From Lachnospiraceae bacterium (lineage in GTDB: Bacteria; Bacillota; Clostridia; Lachnospirales; Lachnospiraceae), in assembly GCA_017431345.1 (NCBI GenBank), contig JAFRLH010000080.1, positions 1-52,075 of the forward strand: a stretch of DNA of 52,075 nucleotides, read 5' to 3'. The translations under genes were made by a program, and so were the position numbers. Positions 1 to 8,501 of this stretch are shown here, piece after piece. Below the pieces are notes generated by a model. It saw only the letters and a program-made list of their open reading frames with translations, did not search any database and was not told the origin of the DNA. Each line of letters begins with the position of its first letter. Position 1 is the first letter of the stretch.

Positions 1-72
1 GCGGGAGGGTCACCAGCGCTTCAAGAAAGAATTGACGAAATAAAGATGCATGGTAGAATGAGTGTATTCTAA
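1..72 (+). CDS. Possible 3' end of an unidentified gene
   Basis: Frame 1 is open from the window edge to a TAA at 70-72 and encodes about 23 residues, including the stretch ALQERIDEIKMHGRM. It may be the C-terminus of a gene that begins outside the window. The fragment is too short to assign to a family, and an open frame of this length could also arise by chance. The bases between it and position 148 contain nothing I can recognise. Confidence 0.25.
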   Translation, partial: AGGSPALQERIDEIKMHGRMSVF

Positions 73-147
73 ATCACATCCATTAGCTCATCAAGAGGTC
101 TCTCATTCCCCATCAACTGATGATTAGTTTACGCCGTCCAGGAGTTT

Positions 148-267
148 ATGTCCTTGCAGTTCCTTCCCGTAATTGATAAAATCAAAGAGACCCGGAACCG
201 GCAGGATCTGCCCTTCGGGAATGACATGAGGGAGATTACAGACCATGCGCAGCTTTTTCAGGAATAA
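148..267 (+). CDS. Possible small ORF or gene remnant (39 aa)
   Basis: An ATG at 148 sits just behind an AGGAG at 140-144 and opens a 39-codon frame ending in TAA at 265-267. The peptide has a protein-like, charged composition (for example FLPVIDKIKETRNRQDLPFG). It overlaps the start of the oxidoreductase gene at 245 by 23 bases in another frame. It could be a short leader peptide or the tail of a decayed gene; the reverse strand here is also open, so the coding call is weak. No family is recognised. Confidence 0.2.
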   Translation: MSLQFLPVIDKIKETRNRQDLPFGNDMREITDHAQLFQE

Positions 268-1263
268 GAAGGATGAAACGGTAACCCCGGCGTCGGACGC
301 GTTCCGCTGGTGTTTTGTCGGAACGGGAACGCTTGCTGTGCAGGTGGCAGACGAGATCACAAAGACAGGCCGGCATGCTGTCACGGCAGTCTGCTCCAGA
401 AGATTTGAATCCGCGGAAGCGTTTGCGGAAAAATACGGTGCGGAAGCGTATCATGATCTGAACGAAGCGCTTGCTTTCGGACAGGTGGACGGCGTCTATG
501 TGGTCACGCCGCACAGTTCCCATTATGAATATACAAAAGCGGCGATCGAAGCCGGCGTTCCTGTCCTGTGCGAGAAACCGTTTTCGACTGACGCAAAGAA
601 GACAAGGGAGCTGTTTGCCCTGGCCAGGAAGAAAAAAGTATATGCCGCCGAGGCAATGTGGACATGGTTCTCTCCGGTCGCCCACAAAGTGAAGCAGTGG
701 CTGGATGACGGTGAATTCGGCACGATCAGCAAAGTCAGTCTCAGCTATCACATGAACTTCTATAAAAATCTGGACAGGCTGACGAATCCGGAGAAAGCCG
801 GCGGGGCGCTGCTGGATATCGGGATTTATCCGGTCACCTATATTTACAGACTGTTCGGACGGCCGAAAAAAGTGGTCTGCCGGGGGAAAGTCGTGGACGG
901 CATCGACCACGGAGAAGAGATTTTCCTGCAGTATCCGGATGGCCTGGTATGTCATGCGACCGTTTCCATGGAGGATTTCAGAGGACTGGAGCGGCTTGAG
1001 ATCAGCGGAACGAAAGCTTCCGTGAGGCAGTTCCTGTTCCATTATGCGGAAGGGTGAAGCTTATACGGAAAAAAGGCGGGAATGAAGTGTTCTGCGGGGA
1101 CGGCAGCTACACAAATGAATTCGACTGCGCGGCAGCGGAGATCCGCGGCGGCCTGACAGAGAGCATGCTCGTCCCGCCGAAAGCAACGAAGGATGTGATG
1201 GTGATCCTCGATGAATGCAGGAGGCAGATGGGCGTGGTATACCCGTTTGAGGAGCAGCGGTAA
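245..1263 (+). pseudogene. Gfo/Idh/MocA-family oxidoreductase, broken by a frameshift
   Basis: The first frame (245-1057) encodes a Rossmann-type NAD(P)-binding dehydrogenase. It has an N-terminal dinucleotide segment (FVGTGTLA), the family EKPF motif around residue 115 with its catalytic-type lysine, and the C-terminal GGALLDIGIYPV segment. It stops at a TGA at 1055-1057, while the natural C-terminus (LIRKKGGNEVFCGDG onward) continues in another frame from 1054 to 1263. Joined, the two pieces give about 339 residues, the usual length for the family. A single missing base in the G run at 1052-1054 would explain the break. The start is supported by GGGAGA upstream of the ATG. It lies 11 bp before a GH2 glycosidase, so a role in sugar metabolism is likely. 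It may be a true mutation or a sequencing error. Confidence 0.8.
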
Positions 1264-1274
1264 GGAGAGAAGCA

Positions 1275-3059
1275 ATGAGACTGACGGATGCAGTGAAATC
1301 CCTGCAGCTGGGAAAGAAGAAGATCAGGGAAAAGAAAAAACTGAGGACAGTCTGGTCTCCGGAACAATGGGAGGCAGACGCCTGCCCGCTGCCGGAATAT
1401 CCCCGTCCACAGCTCGTCAGAGACCATTGGATCAATCTGAACGGCTGGTGGGAGTATCAGATCGTAAAAGCGGGAGGGCGGTTCAGCAGACCTGACGGCA
1501 GGATCCTCGTACCGTTCTCACCGGAAACGGATGCTTCCGGTGTAAACCGCGTGCTGCAGCCCGGGGAAGGGCTGTGGTACAGGTGCTATTTCGAATGTCC
1601 GGAGACAGAGAACGGTCACAGGGTGCTTCTGCATTTCGGTGCAGTGGATGAACGGTGCGCAGTCTTTATAAACGGACAGACGGCCGGAAAGCACCGGAAT
1701 GGCTATCTTTCTTTTTCTTTTGATATAACAGAGCTTGTACGGCCCGGTGAAAATGAACTGCGGGTGTATGTCAGGGATGATTCCGATACCGGGATGGAAT
1801 GCCGCGGCAAGCAGCGTCTTTCTCCCGGCGGGATGTTCTATCAGGCGCAGAGCGGGATCTGGCAGACGGTATGGATGGAGACCGTGCCGGAAAACCATAT
1901 CACGGATCTGCAGATCATTCCCCTGGACGACCTGCGTACTGTTCGTTTCAGGATCACCCTGAAAGATCCTGCGCCGGTAGAGATCAATCTGGGCAGCACC
2001 ATGTACAGAATGGATGAATGCGGCTTTCAGAAAAGCAAAGAAGCTGCAGTTCTGGAGACAGAGATCACAGTCCATGAGCCCCGGCTCTGGTCGCCGGAAT
2101 CGCCGGCACTTTATGAAGCGGATATTATTGCCGGGAAAGATCATGTACAGAGTTATTTCGCCATTCGTTCCTTCGGCACCGGTACAGACGAAAACGGTCA
2201 CGCCTGCCTGACACTGAATGGAAAGCCGTATTTCATGAACGGTGTGCTGGATCAGGGATACTGGCCGGAAAGCCTGATGACAGCGCCCTCCGACGAGGCG
2301 CTGCTCTATGATATCACGGAAATGAAGCAGGCCGGGTTCAACATGATCCGTAAGCATGAGAAGATCGAAGCGGAGCGGTGGTATTATCATTGTGACCGGC
2401 TTGGCATGATCGTATGGCAGGATATGGTGCATGGCGGCGGACGGATCGATGCGATGCGGATGACCTACCTGCCGACTGTCTTCCCGTGGATCTGGACACA
2501 TCTGAAGGATGAAGGAAATTACAGGCTGTTCGGCAGAACGGACGCACAGGCGCGTACCCGGTTTGAAAAGGATCTCCTCCGCATGATCAGGCAGCTCGAA
2601 AATCATCCCTGCATCGGATTGTGGAACATTTTCAATGAAGGCTGGGGGCAGTTCGATGCGCTTCGCCTGACGGAGATGGTCAGAGAGGCGGATCCGGCAC
2701 GGCTCATAGATCACGCCAGCGGCTGGTTCGACCAGGGCGGCGGGGATGTAAAGAGCGTGCATAATTATTTCCGGAAGCTGGTTGTGGAGAAAGATGCGCG
2801 GCCGTTTGTTCTTTCCGAATACGGCGGGTATACATGCGATATACCGGGACATGTCATGTATGAAGAGAATTACGGATACAGAGATTACAGCCCGGAGGAT
2901 CTCCCGGATGCGTTTGACGAATTGATGGCGGAGATCGAAGCGCTTAAAAAAGACGGACTCGCCGCGGCAGTTTACACACAGATCTCCGATATTGAGGAGG
3001 AAAAGAACGGGATCCTGACGTACGACAGGAAGGTAAAGAAAGCCGGTAAACAGGAATGA
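1275..3059 (+). CDS. Glycoside hydrolase family 2 protein (beta-glycosidase)
   Basis: This 594-residue protein follows the GH2 plan: an N-terminal jelly-roll sugar-binding domain (about residues 40-190), an immunoglobulin-like domain, then a TIM barrel. The barrel carries GLWNIFNEGWGQ, where the Asn-Glu pair is the expected acid/base, and LSEYGGYT, where the Glu is the expected nucleophile. Both catalytic glutamates appear to be present. GH2 enzymes act on beta-galactosides, glucuronides or mannosides; the sequence alone does not choose among them. No signal peptide is visible, so the enzyme is probably cytoplasmic and acts on imported oligosaccharides. The start follows AAGGAGAG by a normal spacing. 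It lies directly behind the broken Gfo/Idh/MocA gene and probably shares its transcript. Confidence 0.88.
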   Translation: MRLTDAVKSLQLGKKKIREKKKLRTVWSPEQWEADACPLPEYPRPQLVRDHWINLNGWWEYQIVKAGGRFSRPDGRILVPFSPETDASGVNRVLQPGEGLWYRCYFECPETENGHRVLLHFGAVDERCAVFINGQTAGKHRNGYLSFSFDITELVRPGENELRVYVRDDSDTGMECRGKQRLSPGGMFYQAQSGIWQTVWMETVPENHITDLQIIPLDDLRTVRFRITLKDPAPVEINLGSTMYRMDECGFQKSKEAAVLETEITVHEPRLWSPESPALYEADIIAGKDHVQSYFAIRSFGTGTDENGHACLTLNGKPYFMNGVLDQGYWPESLMTAPSDEALLYDITEMKQAGFNMIRKHEKIEAERWYYHCDRLGMIVWQDMVHGGGRIDAMRMTYLPTVFPWIWTHLKDEGNYRLFGRTDAQARTRFEKDLLRMIRQLENHPCIGLWNIFNEGWGQFDALRLTEMVREADPARLIDHASGWFDQGGGDVKSVHNYFRKLVVEKDARPFVLSEYGGYTCDIPGHVMYEENYGYRDYSPEDLPDAFDELMAEIEALKKDGLAAAVYTQISDIEEEKNGILTYDRKVKKAGKQE

Positions 3060-3090
3060 TCAGGCTGGAAGGTGCTTCGGAGAAGAAACC

Positions 3091-4170
3091 ATGAAAAAAA
3101 TCATTGTCAGCATTGCTTTTCTGGCTCTTGTTATGCAGGTATCTGTTTGCGGTACGGCGTTTTCTTCAGATCATACACCGGCAGCAGGGGAAAGGACAGA
3201 GATTACTGCAGCGGCAGGAACTGCGGAGAAGGCAGACTCTGAAACCGCAGCAGATAATCTGTCGGATGGACCGGAGGTCTTTCACTTTGATCCGCATGTG
3301 CATACGGAATTGATTTCAGAGGTCTGCAGGGAAGAATGGTGGGAATCTTTCTACAATCTTTGCGATGCGATCCGTTCCGGAGCGGATACTTTTGAATGCT
3401 GTGAGAAGGATGCATATCTATGGTGCACAGATGATACGACGCTCAGCACCTTTTTTCCTGCGGCATGTACGCTTGTGAAGGGGGATGGTTATGAGGACGG
3501 TGTCGGACAGATCAGCTATCAGAGGCCGAAGGACGAGATCCTTGCCAGACAGAAAGCGTTTGAAGAAGAAATAGAAAGAATGATAAACGAAGCGGTCCGT
3601 CCGGATTATACGGATTTTGAAAAATGTCTGGCCCTCTTCGATTATATTTCTTCAAATTTCACCTATGACGATGCCCCTGTCGACGGCCAGGGTATAGATG
3701 AATTCAGCAACTATGCCTGCCTTATGAGCAAGAAGGGGATTTGCTGTGAGATTGCCGGTTCCTATACGTATCTGCTTCTCCAGTGCGGGATAGAAGCAGC
3801 CGACATGTCTGGTGAGGGCATGGCAGGAGCACATGACTGGACCTATATTGTGATTGACGGGAAGGGATATCATGCCGATGTGACATGGACACTGCACGGC
3901 GACTTTCCGGATGATCCATGCAGCCTGGTTTATTTCCTGCAGACGGATGACGAACGGGCAGCCGACGGATTCGAAAAGGACTCTTTTAAACCGGATCTGA
4001 TCTGCTATTGGAAGAACGATTACGACAGGACCGTATTTGCCGCAGAGGATAACAGATACAGGGCTCTTCATGAGGACGGATGGACAATCCTTCTGGATAT
4101 GAATACCGACAGGAAAGTCATCAGGTATAAGAATATAAATGACGAAGTGCTGGAATTTCGTTACGAATAA
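3091..4170 (+). CDS. Secreted transglutaminase-like cysteine protease-fold protein
   Basis: The 359-residue product begins with a Sec-type signal peptide (MKKIIVSIAFLALVMQV) and a low-complexity Ala/Thr/Glu linker to about residue 60, so it is probably exported. The C-terminal half has the transglutaminase-like triad in order: Cys within KKGICCEIAGSYTYLL, His within AHDWTYIVIDG, and Asp within YHADVTW. Such domains act as proteases, cross-linkers or peptidoglycan-associated hydrolases, and the substrate here is unknown. The region between residues 70 and 170 is not recognised. GGAGAAG precedes the ATG. It lies 31 bp after the GH2 gene on the same strand, but a functional link is not obvious. 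Confidence 0.75.
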   Translation: MKKIIVSIAFLALVMQVSVCGTAFSSDHTPAAGERTEITAAAGTAEKADSETAADNLSDGPEVFHFDPHVHTELISEVCREEWWESFYNLCDAIRSGADTFECCEKDAYLWCTDDTTLSTFFPAACTLVKGDGYEDGVGQISYQRPKDEILARQKAFEEEIERMINEAVRPDYTDFEKCLALFDYISSNFTYDDAPVDGQGIDEFSNYACLMSKKGICCEIAGSYTYLLLQCGIEAADMSGEGMAGAHDWTYIVIDGKGYHADVTWTLHGDFPDDPCSLVYFLQTDDERAADGFEKDSFKPDLICYWKNDYDRTVFAAEDNRYRALHEDGWTILLDMNTDRKVIRYKNINDEVLEFRYE

Positions 4171-4215
4171 TTATTCAGAGATGCAGGAAAAAATCATACA
4201 GGGGGAACACTTATC

Positions 4216-4470
4216 ATGTTTTTCACAGAAGAAAACCGGATCTATATGCAGGATGATGCAGGCAGGATCATTGCCGAGGTCACATTTCCGGAAACCTCCG
4301 AAAATGTATTTACCATCGATCATACTTTTGTTGACAGCAGCCTGAGAGGACAGGGCATTGCAGGAAAGCTTGTGCAGGCGGCAGTGGATGAGATCGAAAA
4401 GAAAGGCGGCAAAGTGAAGGCTACCTGTTCCTATGCAGTGAGCTGGCTTGAGAAGCATGGCAGACTGTGA
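4216..4470 (+). CDS. Small GNAT-type N-acetyltransferase (YjdJ/NATD1-like)
   Basis: The 84-residue protein is about half the size of ordinary GNAT enzymes, which is normal for the YjdJ/NATD1-like family. It carries the strand-turn-helix acetyl-CoA motif DSSLRGQGIAGKLVQAAVD followed by a conserved Cys near the C-terminus (KATCSYAVSWLEKH). It should be a cytoplasmic acetyl-CoA-binding protein; substrates for this short family are largely unknown. GGGGGAA supports the ATG. It lies between a secreted protein and an AEC transporter with short gaps, suggesting one transcript. Confidence 0.8.
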   Translation: MFFTEENRIYMQDDAGRIIAEVTFPETSENVFTIDHTFVDSSLRGQGIAGKLVQAAVDEIEKKGGKVKATCSYAVSWLEKHGRL

Positions 4471-4487
4471 TATAGCAAAGGACCATT

Positions 4488-5426
4488 ATGGATAGTTTTT
4501 TTACCGCATGCAAAGTGGTGGTACCGCTTATCATCTATATGGGCATCGGCTGCGCAGTGCGTACCGGCGGTATCCTCACCAGGGATCAGATGAGGGCATT
4601 CAATGTCCTTGTTTTTAAGGTGCTGCTGCCGATCTCCCTGTTCTTTAACGTTTATCAGGTGAATCTTGCAGATGCTGTCGATCCGCTGCTTTTTCTTTCC
4701 TGCTTTTTCGGCATGATCCTCTTCAGCATCATGACCTGGCTGCTTTCGGGCATGATCGCTGAAACACCGGCTGACCGCGCGACGATTACACAGGGAGCAT
4801 TCCGCAGCAATTACGTTCTTTACGGCGGGAGTATTGCAGCAGTGCTGTGCAGCGAAGCGGGCAATGCGGTGATCGCAGCGCTGACAGCGATCATTGTTCC
4901 CACGATCAACATTCTGTCTGTCATTTATTTCGAAAAGGCCCGCGGCGGGAAACTGAATATCCGAAGGACTCTGACGGAGATCCTCAAAAACCCGCTTGTT
5001 ATTGGCGGTTTTGCGGGACTTCTCGGGAGCGCGGTCGGGCTTAAACTGCCGGAAATGCTGTCATTCCCGCTGAAGCAGCTGACTGGCGCGACTACACCGC
5101 TTGCACTGGTCATGCTCGGCGGCATCCTGGCCGTCAACAGTCTGAAAAAACATAAAACGATGCTGCTCTACGCAGTATTTATGAGGCTGCTCTGCATCCC
5201 GCTCACAGCGGTCATCATTTCCGTTCTGCTCGGGATGAGAGGCGATCAGCTGGTGGCGGTCATTGCCGTATTCGCGTCGCCGACCGCGGTGGCATCCGCA
5301 CCGATGGCGCAGGTCATGGGCGGTAATGGAGACCTGGCGGGCGAGATCGTTGCGACCACGACCATCGTCAGTATCGTGACGATCTTCGCGTTCGTTTATG
5401 TATTGTCAGCATACAGGCTGATATGA
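4488..5426 (+). CDS. AEC-family (auxin efflux carrier type) membrane transporter
   Basis: The 312-residue protein is almost wholly hydrophobic, with about ten predicted membrane segments split by a short hydrophilic loop near residue 150. This matches the inverted-repeat layout of the AEC family. The C-terminal half shows the helix-breaking stretch FASPTAVASAPMAQVMGG, typical of these carriers. Bacterial members export or import organic acids such as malate; the substrate here cannot be read. AAGGA precedes the ATG, and the gene starts 17 bp after the acetyltransferase. Confidence 0.85.
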   Translation: MDSFFTACKVVVPLIIYMGIGCAVRTGGILTRDQMRAFNVLVFKVLLPISLFFNVYQVNLADAVDPLLFLSCFFGMILFSIMTWLLSGMIAETPADRATITQGAFRSNYVLYGGSIAAVLCSEAGNAVIAALTAIIVPTINILSVIYFEKARGGKLNIRRTLTEILKNPLVIGGFAGLLGSAVGLKLPEMLSFPLKQLTGATTPLALVMLGGILAVNSLKKHKTMLLYAVFMRLLCIPLTAVIISVLLGMRGDQLVAVIAVFASPTAVASAPMAQVMGGNGDLAGEIVATTTIVSIVTIFAFVYVLSAYRLI

Positions 5427-5442
5427 TCACGGGATAATAAAT

Positions 5443-6006
5443 ATGGATCATCAGATAAAATATACGGTCGTCCGCTCCGGCAGGCGTACGCTCGGGCTGC
5501 AGGTGAAAAAAGACGGAGAGATCATCGTCCGCGCGCCGTATAAGATCTCTCAGGTGCAGATCGACAGGTTCGTAAAAGAACATGAAGAATGGCTCCTTAA
5601 GCACCTGGAGAAAGCGGAAAAGCAGAGTGCGGCGCTGGAAAATGTTGAGAAGCTGACAGCAGAGGAAATAAAAAAACTGGCTGATCAGGCCGGTAAGATC
5701 ATTCCCGGACGTGCCGCTTATTATGCGCCGAAGATCGGTGTGACATACGGCAGGATCACCATCCGGAACCAGAAAACAAGGTGGGGATCCTGCAGCAGCA
5801 AAGGGAATCTGAATTTCAACTGCCTGCTGATGCTGGCGCCGCCGGAAGTCATTGACAGTGTCGTGGTCCACGAACTCTGCCACAGGAAGGAAATGAATCA
5901 TTCGAAGCGCTTTTATGATGAAGTGCTGAAAGTATTTCCCGAATATCATCAATGGAACGGATGGCTGAAGGAACACGGGAATGAACTGCTGGCAAGGCTG
6001 CCTTAA
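5443..6006 (+). CDS. YgjP/DUF45-type zinc metallopeptidase
   Basis: The protein has 187 residues. The zinc-binding motif HELCH sits in VVVHELCHRKEMNHSKRFY, with a third His-containing turn just after it. It follows the family signature TRWGSCSSKGNLNFN. These are features of the M48-like YgjP/SprT-related peptidases. The N-terminal 70 residues form a beta-rich region typical of the family. No signal peptide is visible, so it is probably cytoplasmic. Substrates of YgjP-like proteins are poorly known. It starts 16 bp after the AEC transporter, and the ribosome site is weak. Confidence 0.85.
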   Translation: MDHQIKYTVVRSGRRTLGLQVKKDGEIIVRAPYKISQVQIDRFVKEHEEWLLKHLEKAEKQSAALENVEKLTAEEIKKLADQAGKIIPGRAAYYAPKIGVTYGRITIRNQKTRWGSCSSKGNLNFNCLLMLAPPEVIDSVVVHELCHRKEMNHSKRFYDEVLKVFPEYHQWNGWLKEHGNELLARLP

Positions 6007-6062
6007 GAAACGCCGGGACCAGCATGGAAAATGTACACAGACAGGAATAGCAGCAGGTTTTC

Positions 6063-6194
6063 ATGAACGAAAAAGAATGGGATAAATTACTGAATATCCG
6101 TACTTCCGGGCAGGACGATTTCCGGACCGGAATGTTTTACAATGACGGTAATCGTGGAAAATGCGGTAAAGCTGATCTGCAGATAAGGATTTGA
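6063..6194 (+). pseudogene. Fragment resembling the N-terminus of a class I SAM methyltransferase
   Basis: The frame opens with MNEKEWDKLLNIRTSGQDD. I recognise this as close to the opening of a family of class I SAM-dependent methyltransferases common in Lachnospiraceae, where it is normally followed by a YEPTPY segment and the DYGCGKGR SAM-binding loop. Here neither follows, and the frame ends after 43 residues at a TGA. The simplest reading is an internal deletion that left only the first 20 or so codons. The family match comes from memory of the pattern and was not searched. Confidence 0.45.
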
Positions 6195-6199
6195 CAGGC

Positions 6200-7315
6200 A
6201 TGAATAAGAAGCGGAACCAGACATTTGTTTATCTGTATGTTTTGGCGATTCTCATGGTGATTGATGATCACTGCGGTACCAGAATCGGTTTTCTTTCAGG
6301 CATTTTCCCATATAATTCTTTTTACATGCCGCTGTTTGTCTTTGCATCAGGTTATTTCTATCGCCCGGGAAGGCTTTGGGACGCAATTGAACATAAAGCG
6401 AAGAAATTTGCGATCCCTTTTATTATTTACGATGCTGTCATGATCCTTCTGGCAATGATTATTGACAGTATCTTTAACACCCGCTGGAGCAGAAGTGTTT
6501 CTCTTAAGACCATTCTCAGGATGTTGGCCGGACATCCGACCACCACCTTAAATGGTGCGGCATGGTTTGTCATGATGCTGTTTTGGGTCAGTATAGGATA
6601 CTGTATCATTCGTGCCGTGTTCTTTGAAAGCAGATTGAATGATTATTTATTAACTGCGATTTTCATACTATGCGGATTCGTCAGTCTCTATATCTGCATT
6701 CTGATGCCGGTCGACGAACGTGAGGTGTTGAAAGTCATTCGGGGTTTATGCAAGATCGCGTTTTACATACAGTTTTATCATCTGGGATATATGTTTAACC
6801 GTTATGGCGAGTCCTTATTAAACAGGCTGAAAAAGAGAGATGTCTGCTTATTCTGTGTTGCTGTAAGTGTCTTTCTCATTATGATATATGGCGATCAGAT
6901 CAATTTTTATGAAACAGAGGGGATGGAATCCTTCCATTCTGTTGTTCTTCCTCTTATCACTTCCGTCACCGGCATTTTGTTCTATTATGAAGTGATGAGT
7001 TTTCTGTCGGGGAAAATAGGAGAAAGAAAAGAACTTTCGTTTATAGGAAGGAATACTTTCGTCATAATGGAGGTACACTTATTATTTGTTAACATACCGA
7101 ATTTTTATGTATATCATGCCATTGTGCACGGCAGCAGCAGGTACAATGATTTTCCTATAGACCAGTTTGTTAATAATACCTGGGTCCGCTACAGTCCCAA
7201 TACAAGACTTGCCGGGTTTTTCTGCGGCGTGATCGGGAGCCTTATGATTGCGTATTTGCTGGAAAGGGCGAAGAGATTATATCAAAAGAGCCTTCCGTCA
7301 GGTCATTCGATGTGA
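6200..7315 (+). CDS. Acyltransferase 3 family membrane protein
   Basis: The 371-residue product has about ten hydrophobic segments. It shows the acyltransferase-3 pattern: an early His in the first helix region (LMVIDDHCG), an FMPLFVF-like motif (FYMPLFVFASGYFYR), and Tyr/Arg-rich loops. Such enzymes O-acylate cell-surface sugars or peptidoglycan. The ATG at 6200 is preferred over the in-frame TTG at 6191 because AAGGAT lies about 10 bases upstream of it. By eye the gene is more A+T-rich than its neighbours, which may point to recent acquisition. It follows a methyltransferase remnant and precedes YbaK with little space. Confidence 0.8.
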   Translation: MNKKRNQTFVYLYVLAILMVIDDHCGTRIGFLSGIFPYNSFYMPLFVFASGYFYRPGRLWDAIEHKAKKFAIPFIIYDAVMILLAMIIDSIFNTRWSRSVSLKTILRMLAGHPTTTLNGAAWFVMMLFWVSIGYCIIRAVFFESRLNDYLLTAIFILCGFVSLYICILMPVDEREVLKVIRGLCKIAFYIQFYHLGYMFNRYGESLLNRLKKRDVCLFCVAVSVFLIMIYGDQINFYETEGMESFHSVVLPLITSVTGILFYYEVMSFLSGKIGERKELSFIGRNTFVIMEVHLLFVNIPNFYVYHAIVHGSSRYNDFPIDQFVNNTWVRYSPNTRLAGFFCGVIGSLMIAYLLERAKRLYQKSLPSGHSM

Positions 7316-7380
7316 GCCGGAAATGGAAGGCGGATATCCTGAAGGCAGTCAATAAGATCGAAAAATGGGAGAGATACAGA

Positions 7381-7857
7381 ATGGCATTTGAAAAAGCAAA
7401 GCAGCATCTGGAAGCACAGGGACTGGGAGACCGGATCATCGTCCCGGAACACAGCAGCGCCACCGTTGCGGAAGCGGCGGAAGCCCTCGGCTGCGAACCG
7501 GGAATGATCGCCAAAACGCTCTCTTTCCTGCAGGGAGAGCAGCCGGTCCTGATCCTGGTGGAAGGGATGGCGCGGATCGACAATAAGAAATACCGCCATT
7601 GCTTCGGCTGCAAGGCGAAAATGATCCCGGCCGATCAGGTGGAAGCGCTTGTGGGGCACGAGATCGGCGGAGTCTGTCCTTTCGGCATCCTGCCCGGTGT
7701 GACTGTCTATCTGGACGAAAGCCTGAAGAAACATGAGACCGTGTATCCGGCGGCGGGATCGGATCACAGCGCTGTGCGGCTGTCGATTGGGGAACTGGAG
7801 AGGAGCAGCGGTGCTGCCGGCTGGGTCGACGTGTGCAAGAGTGAGGAAACAGTGTGA
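7381..7857 (+). CDS. YbaK/EbsC-family aminoacyl-tRNA deacylase
   Basis: The protein has 158 residues and the YbaK/ProX-type fold. It shows the entry segment EAAEALGCEPGMIAKTLSF with its conserved Lys, the strand PVLILVEGMARID, and the GHEIGGVCPFG motif of the substrate pocket. It should hydrolyse misacylated tRNA such as Cys- or Ala-tRNA(Pro), protecting translation fidelity in the cytoplasm. The start at 7381 follows GGGAGA; an upstream in-frame start at 7312 would add residues absent from the family. It probably shares a transcript with the downstream ligT/thpR-type gene. Confidence 0.88.
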   Translation: MAFEKAKQHLEAQGLGDRIIVPEHSSATVAEAAEALGCEPGMIAKTLSFLQGEQPVLILVEGMARIDNKKYRHCFGCKAKMIPADQVEALVGHEIGGVCPFGILPGVTVYLDESLKKHETVYPAAGSDHSAVRLSIGELERSSGAAGWVDVCKSEETV

Positions 7858-7910
7858 AGACCGGTTTTACAAAGGAGAGCCGCTGACTATACATCGGGAG
7901 GAGATCCTGT

Positions 7911-8402
7911 ATGCGTTTATTTATTGCCATAACATTGTCAGAAGAAATGAAAGCCTCCGCGACAGGGGCTATGCACGCCCTGAAGAAAGCCGGTGTAAAG
8001 GGAAATTATTCTCCGTCCGCAAATCTGCATCTGACGCTGGCCTTTATCGGCGAAATGGAAAATGCTGCGCCTGTGAAGGAGGCTTTGCAGACTGTATCCT
8101 ATAAACCGTTCAGGCTGTCTTTTTCGGAAATGGGAACGTTCGGAGATATCCTCTGGATCGGCGTGAAAGGCAATCAGGGCCTGAACGGTCTGGCGAAAAG
8201 CATCCGCACAGCGCTGGATGCATTCGGCATCGGATATGATAAAAAAGCATTCAGTCCGCATATCACGCTGATCCGCAAAATGAACGGACCGTGGAAGAGC
8301 GTGCCGGCGCCAAGGGGAGAGATGATCGTAAAGAAAGTCTCGCTGATGAGATCCGAAGTAAAGGGCGGCAGGCGGGTCTATACCGAGATCTGCGCTGTCT
8401 GA
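7911..8402 (+). CDS. thpR: RNA 2',3'-cyclic phosphodiesterase (ThpR/LigT)
   Basis: The 163-residue protein carries the two HxTx catalytic motifs of the 2H phosphoesterases: HLTLAFIGE near residue 43 and HITLIRK near residue 122. It opens with RLFIAITL, typical of ThpR. The family opens 2',3'-cyclic phosphate ends to 2'-phosphates and is cytoplasmic. GGGAGGAGA precedes the ATG. The gap to YbaK is 53 bp, consistent with one operon of RNA-related housekeeping enzymes. Confidence 0.9.
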   Translation: MRLFIAITLSEEMKASATGAMHALKKAGVKGNYSPSANLHLTLAFIGEMENAAPVKEALQTVSYKPFRLSFSEMGTFGDILWIGVKGNQGLNGLAKSIRTALDAFGIGYDKKAFSPHITLIRKMNGPWKSVPAPRGEMIVKKVSLMRSEVKGGRRVYTEICAV

Positions 8403-8429
8403 AGTGCATAGTATAGAAGGTGCCTGAAC

Positions 8430-8492
8430 ATGAGCGGGAATGCAACAGAATCATTGATCATGATCGATATGCAGAACGATTTTTCAATATGA
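8430..8492 (+). pseudogene. Fragment of an isochorismatase/nicotinamidase-like hydrolase
   Basis: The ATG at 8430 opens a 20-codon frame reading ESLIMIDMQNDF near its end and then stops at a TGA. IDMQNDF is the N-terminal catalytic motif of cysteine hydrolases of the isochorismatase superfamily, with the Asp of the catalytic triad, at the expected distance from the start. Everything after it is missing, and an unrelated membrane gene begins 10 bp later. This is best read as the stump of a deleted gene. Confidence 0.6.
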
Positions 8493-8501
8493 GAAACAGC
8501 C

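Noticed and set aside
124-246. Reverse-strand peptide ending LLDGVN
   Set aside because: It is protein-like in parts but conflicts with an equally plausible plus-strand frame, and no family was recognised.
1518-2852. Long reverse-strand open frame (444 codons) opposite the GH2 gene
   Set aside because: It has no family-like motif and lies fully antisense to a well-supported enzyme with both catalytic residues; it is a shadow of codon bias.
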